Positions 4,217-5,149 of a DNA stretch of 5,149 bases are shown here, one piece after another. Under the pieces are notes generated by a model. That model ran no database searches and was not told the origin of the DNA. It saw only the letters and a list, made by a program, of their open reading frames with translations. Within the stretch, counting starts at the first letter, position 1. Every line of letters starts with the position of its first letter. The translations under genes and the position numbers were made by a program. Source of the stretch: an uncultured Collinsella sp. (GTDB lineage: Bacteria > Actinomycetota > Coriobacteriia > Coriobacteriales > Coriobacteriaceae); assembly GCA_902494625.1 (NCBI GenBank), contig CABUUB010000102.1, positions 1-5,149 of the forward strand. The letters run 5' to 3'.

Positions 4217-5140
4217 ATGGCAAACGTTCTTGTCTTTGGTCACCAGAACCCCGATAACGACGCCATCATGAGCGCCGTCGTCCTGTCCCAGCTGCTCAAC
4301 CAGGTTGAGTATGCCGGCAACACCTACGAGGCCTGCGCCCTTGGTCAGCTTCCGGCAGAGTCCGCCAAGCTGCTCGCCGACGCCGGCATTGCCGAGCCCC
4401 GCGTGATCGAGTCCGTCGAGGCCGGTCAGCTCGTCGTCCTCACCGACCACAACGAGTCCGCCCAGTCCGTCGCCGGCCTTAAGGACGCCACGGTCTTTGG
4501 CGTCGTCGACCATCACCGCATCGGCGACTTCGAGACCGCCGGCCCGCTGCACTACATCTGCCTGCCCTGGGGCTCCAGCTGCACCATCGTCACCAAGCTC
4601 GCCGACGTGCTCGGCGTTGAGCTTTCAGACGTCCAGGCCAAGCTGCTGCTCTCGGCCATGATGACCGACACGCTCATGCTCAAGAGCCCCACCACCACCG
4701 CTGTCGACCGCGCCTTTGCCGCCAAGCTCGGCGAGCAGGTGGGCGTCGACCCGGTCAAGTTCGGCATGGAGGTCTTCCTCACCCGTCCGTCCGGCTCCTT
4801 CACCGCAGCCGAGATGGTCGGCAACGACATCAAGATGTTTAAGCCCGCTGGCAAGAAGCTGCTCATCGGCCAGTACGAGACCGTCGACAAGACCCGCGCA
4901 CTCGGCATGATCGACGAGATTCGCGAGGCCATGCGCGCCTACGCCGCCGAGAAGGGTGCCGACGGCATCGTCCTGTGCATTACTGACATCATGGAGGAGG
5001 GCTCGCAGGTCCTGCTCGAGGGCGAGACCGAGGCTGCTCAGAAGGGCCTGGGCATTGCCGACGAGCACGACGGCGTCTGGATGCCGGGCGTCCTCTCCCG
5101 TAAGAAGCAGGTCGCTGCCCCCATCATGGCCGCCTGCTAG
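4217..5140 (+). CDS. ppaC: Manganese-dependent inorganic pyrophosphatase (family II, DHH phosphoesterase)
   Basis: This cytoplasmic enzyme hydrolyses pyrophosphate to two phosphates, pulling nucleic acid, protein and sugar-nucleotide synthesis forward. The 307-residue length fits family II enzymes such as Bacillus PpaC (309 aa), which are unrelated to family I Ppa. The N-terminal DHH domain starts with GHQNPDNDAI, giving metal ligands H9, D13 and D15. Further family residues are D77 (LTDHNES), the signature D98-H99-H100 (VVDHHRIGDF) and D151 (MMTDTLMLKSPTTT). The C-terminal DHHA2 domain (about 190-307) ends with the substrate-binding SRKKQ at 294-298, including R295 and K296. No CBS or DRTGG regulatory insertion is present, so this is the short form not controlled by adenine nucleotides. 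All key residues are intact. The gene has its own ribosome binding site and promoter candidate, so it is probably transcribed alone or as the first gene of a unit running off the right edge. Confidence 0.96.
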   Translation: MANVLVFGHQNPDNDAIMSAVVLSQLLNQVEYAGNTYEACALGQLPAESAKLLADAGIAEPRVIESVEAGQLVVLTDHNESAQSVAGLKDATVFGVVDHHRIGDFETAGPLHYICLPWGSSCTIVTKLADVLGVELSDVQAKLLLSAMMTDTLMLKSPTTTAVDRAFAAKLGEQVGVDPVKFGMEVFLTRPSGSFTAAEMVGNDIKMFKPAGKKLLIGQYETVDKTRALGMIDEIREAMRAYAAEKGADGIVLCITDIMEEGSQVLLEGETEAAQKGLGIADEHDGVWMPGVLSRKKQVAAPIMAAC

Positions 5141-5149
5141 GTTTTGTAA

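Noticed and set aside
3007..4218. 403-codon open frame on the minus strand opposite the ROK kinase
   Set aside because: It is antisense to a gene with full ROK motifs and has no recognisable domain. Long antisense frames are expected in GC-rich DNA where third positions are mostly G or C.
4625..5068. 147-codon minus strand frame opposite ppaC
   Set aside because: It is antisense to an intact family II pyrophosphatase and its composition mirrors the coding bias of the real gene.

Overview
This is a GC-rich window whose codons mostly end in G or C, broken by one clearly AT-rich intergenic patch (about 2771-2930). The gene repertoire and protein character best fit a high-GC Gram-positive gut actinomycete of the class Coriobacteriia, with a Collinsella-like genome as my first guess. 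That assignment rests on general sequence character and was not checked by any search. Everything looks chromosomal and mostly housekeeping: I see no phage, transposase, CRISPR array, tRNA or rRNA.

Layout. (1) Positions 1-750 (+) are the 3' end of a PcrA/UvrD-type DNA helicase gene, open at the left edge. (2) Positions 751-1032 lie between convergent genes and are dense in hairpins: a perfect 30-bp inverted repeat (758-787/858-887) enclosing a terminator-like hairpin, then a second terminator-like hairpin, then a strong stem-loop just past manA. (3) Positions 1033-1965 (-) encode a short class I mannose-6-phosphate isomerase (ManA). (4) Positions 2040-2759 (-) encode a GntR/HutC-family repressor with a UTRA ligand domain, upstream of manA and in the same direction. 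(5) Positions 2760-3096 are a divergent intergenic region with the gntR promoter, small repeats, a textbook terminator-like hairpin and the putative promoter of the next gene. (6) Positions 3097-4050 (+) encode a ROK-family sugar kinase, most like glucokinase. (7) Positions 4051-4216 hold inverted repeats and the promoter of the last gene. (8) Positions 4217-5140 (+) encode a family II, manganese-dependent inorganic pyrophosphatase; only nine bases follow its stop.

How the genes fit together. The middle three genes form a plausible hexose-phosphate module: a ROK kinase makes a hexose 6-phosphate, ManA interconverts mannose 6-phosphate and fructose 6-phosphate, and the GntR/UTRA regulator between them could control either flank in response to a sugar or sugar phosphate. 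This is inferred from order and orientation. The helicase and pyrophosphatase are functionally unrelated neighbours, each apparently its own transcription unit.

I found no convincing undescribed system. The signals most worth a second look are non-coding: the 30-bp perfect inverted repeat behind pcrA, the intrinsic-terminator hairpin placed between divergent promoters ahead of the kinase, and a shared 11-bp motif (CTGTCCCTTTT) occurring in opposite orientation on the two sides of the kinase gene.
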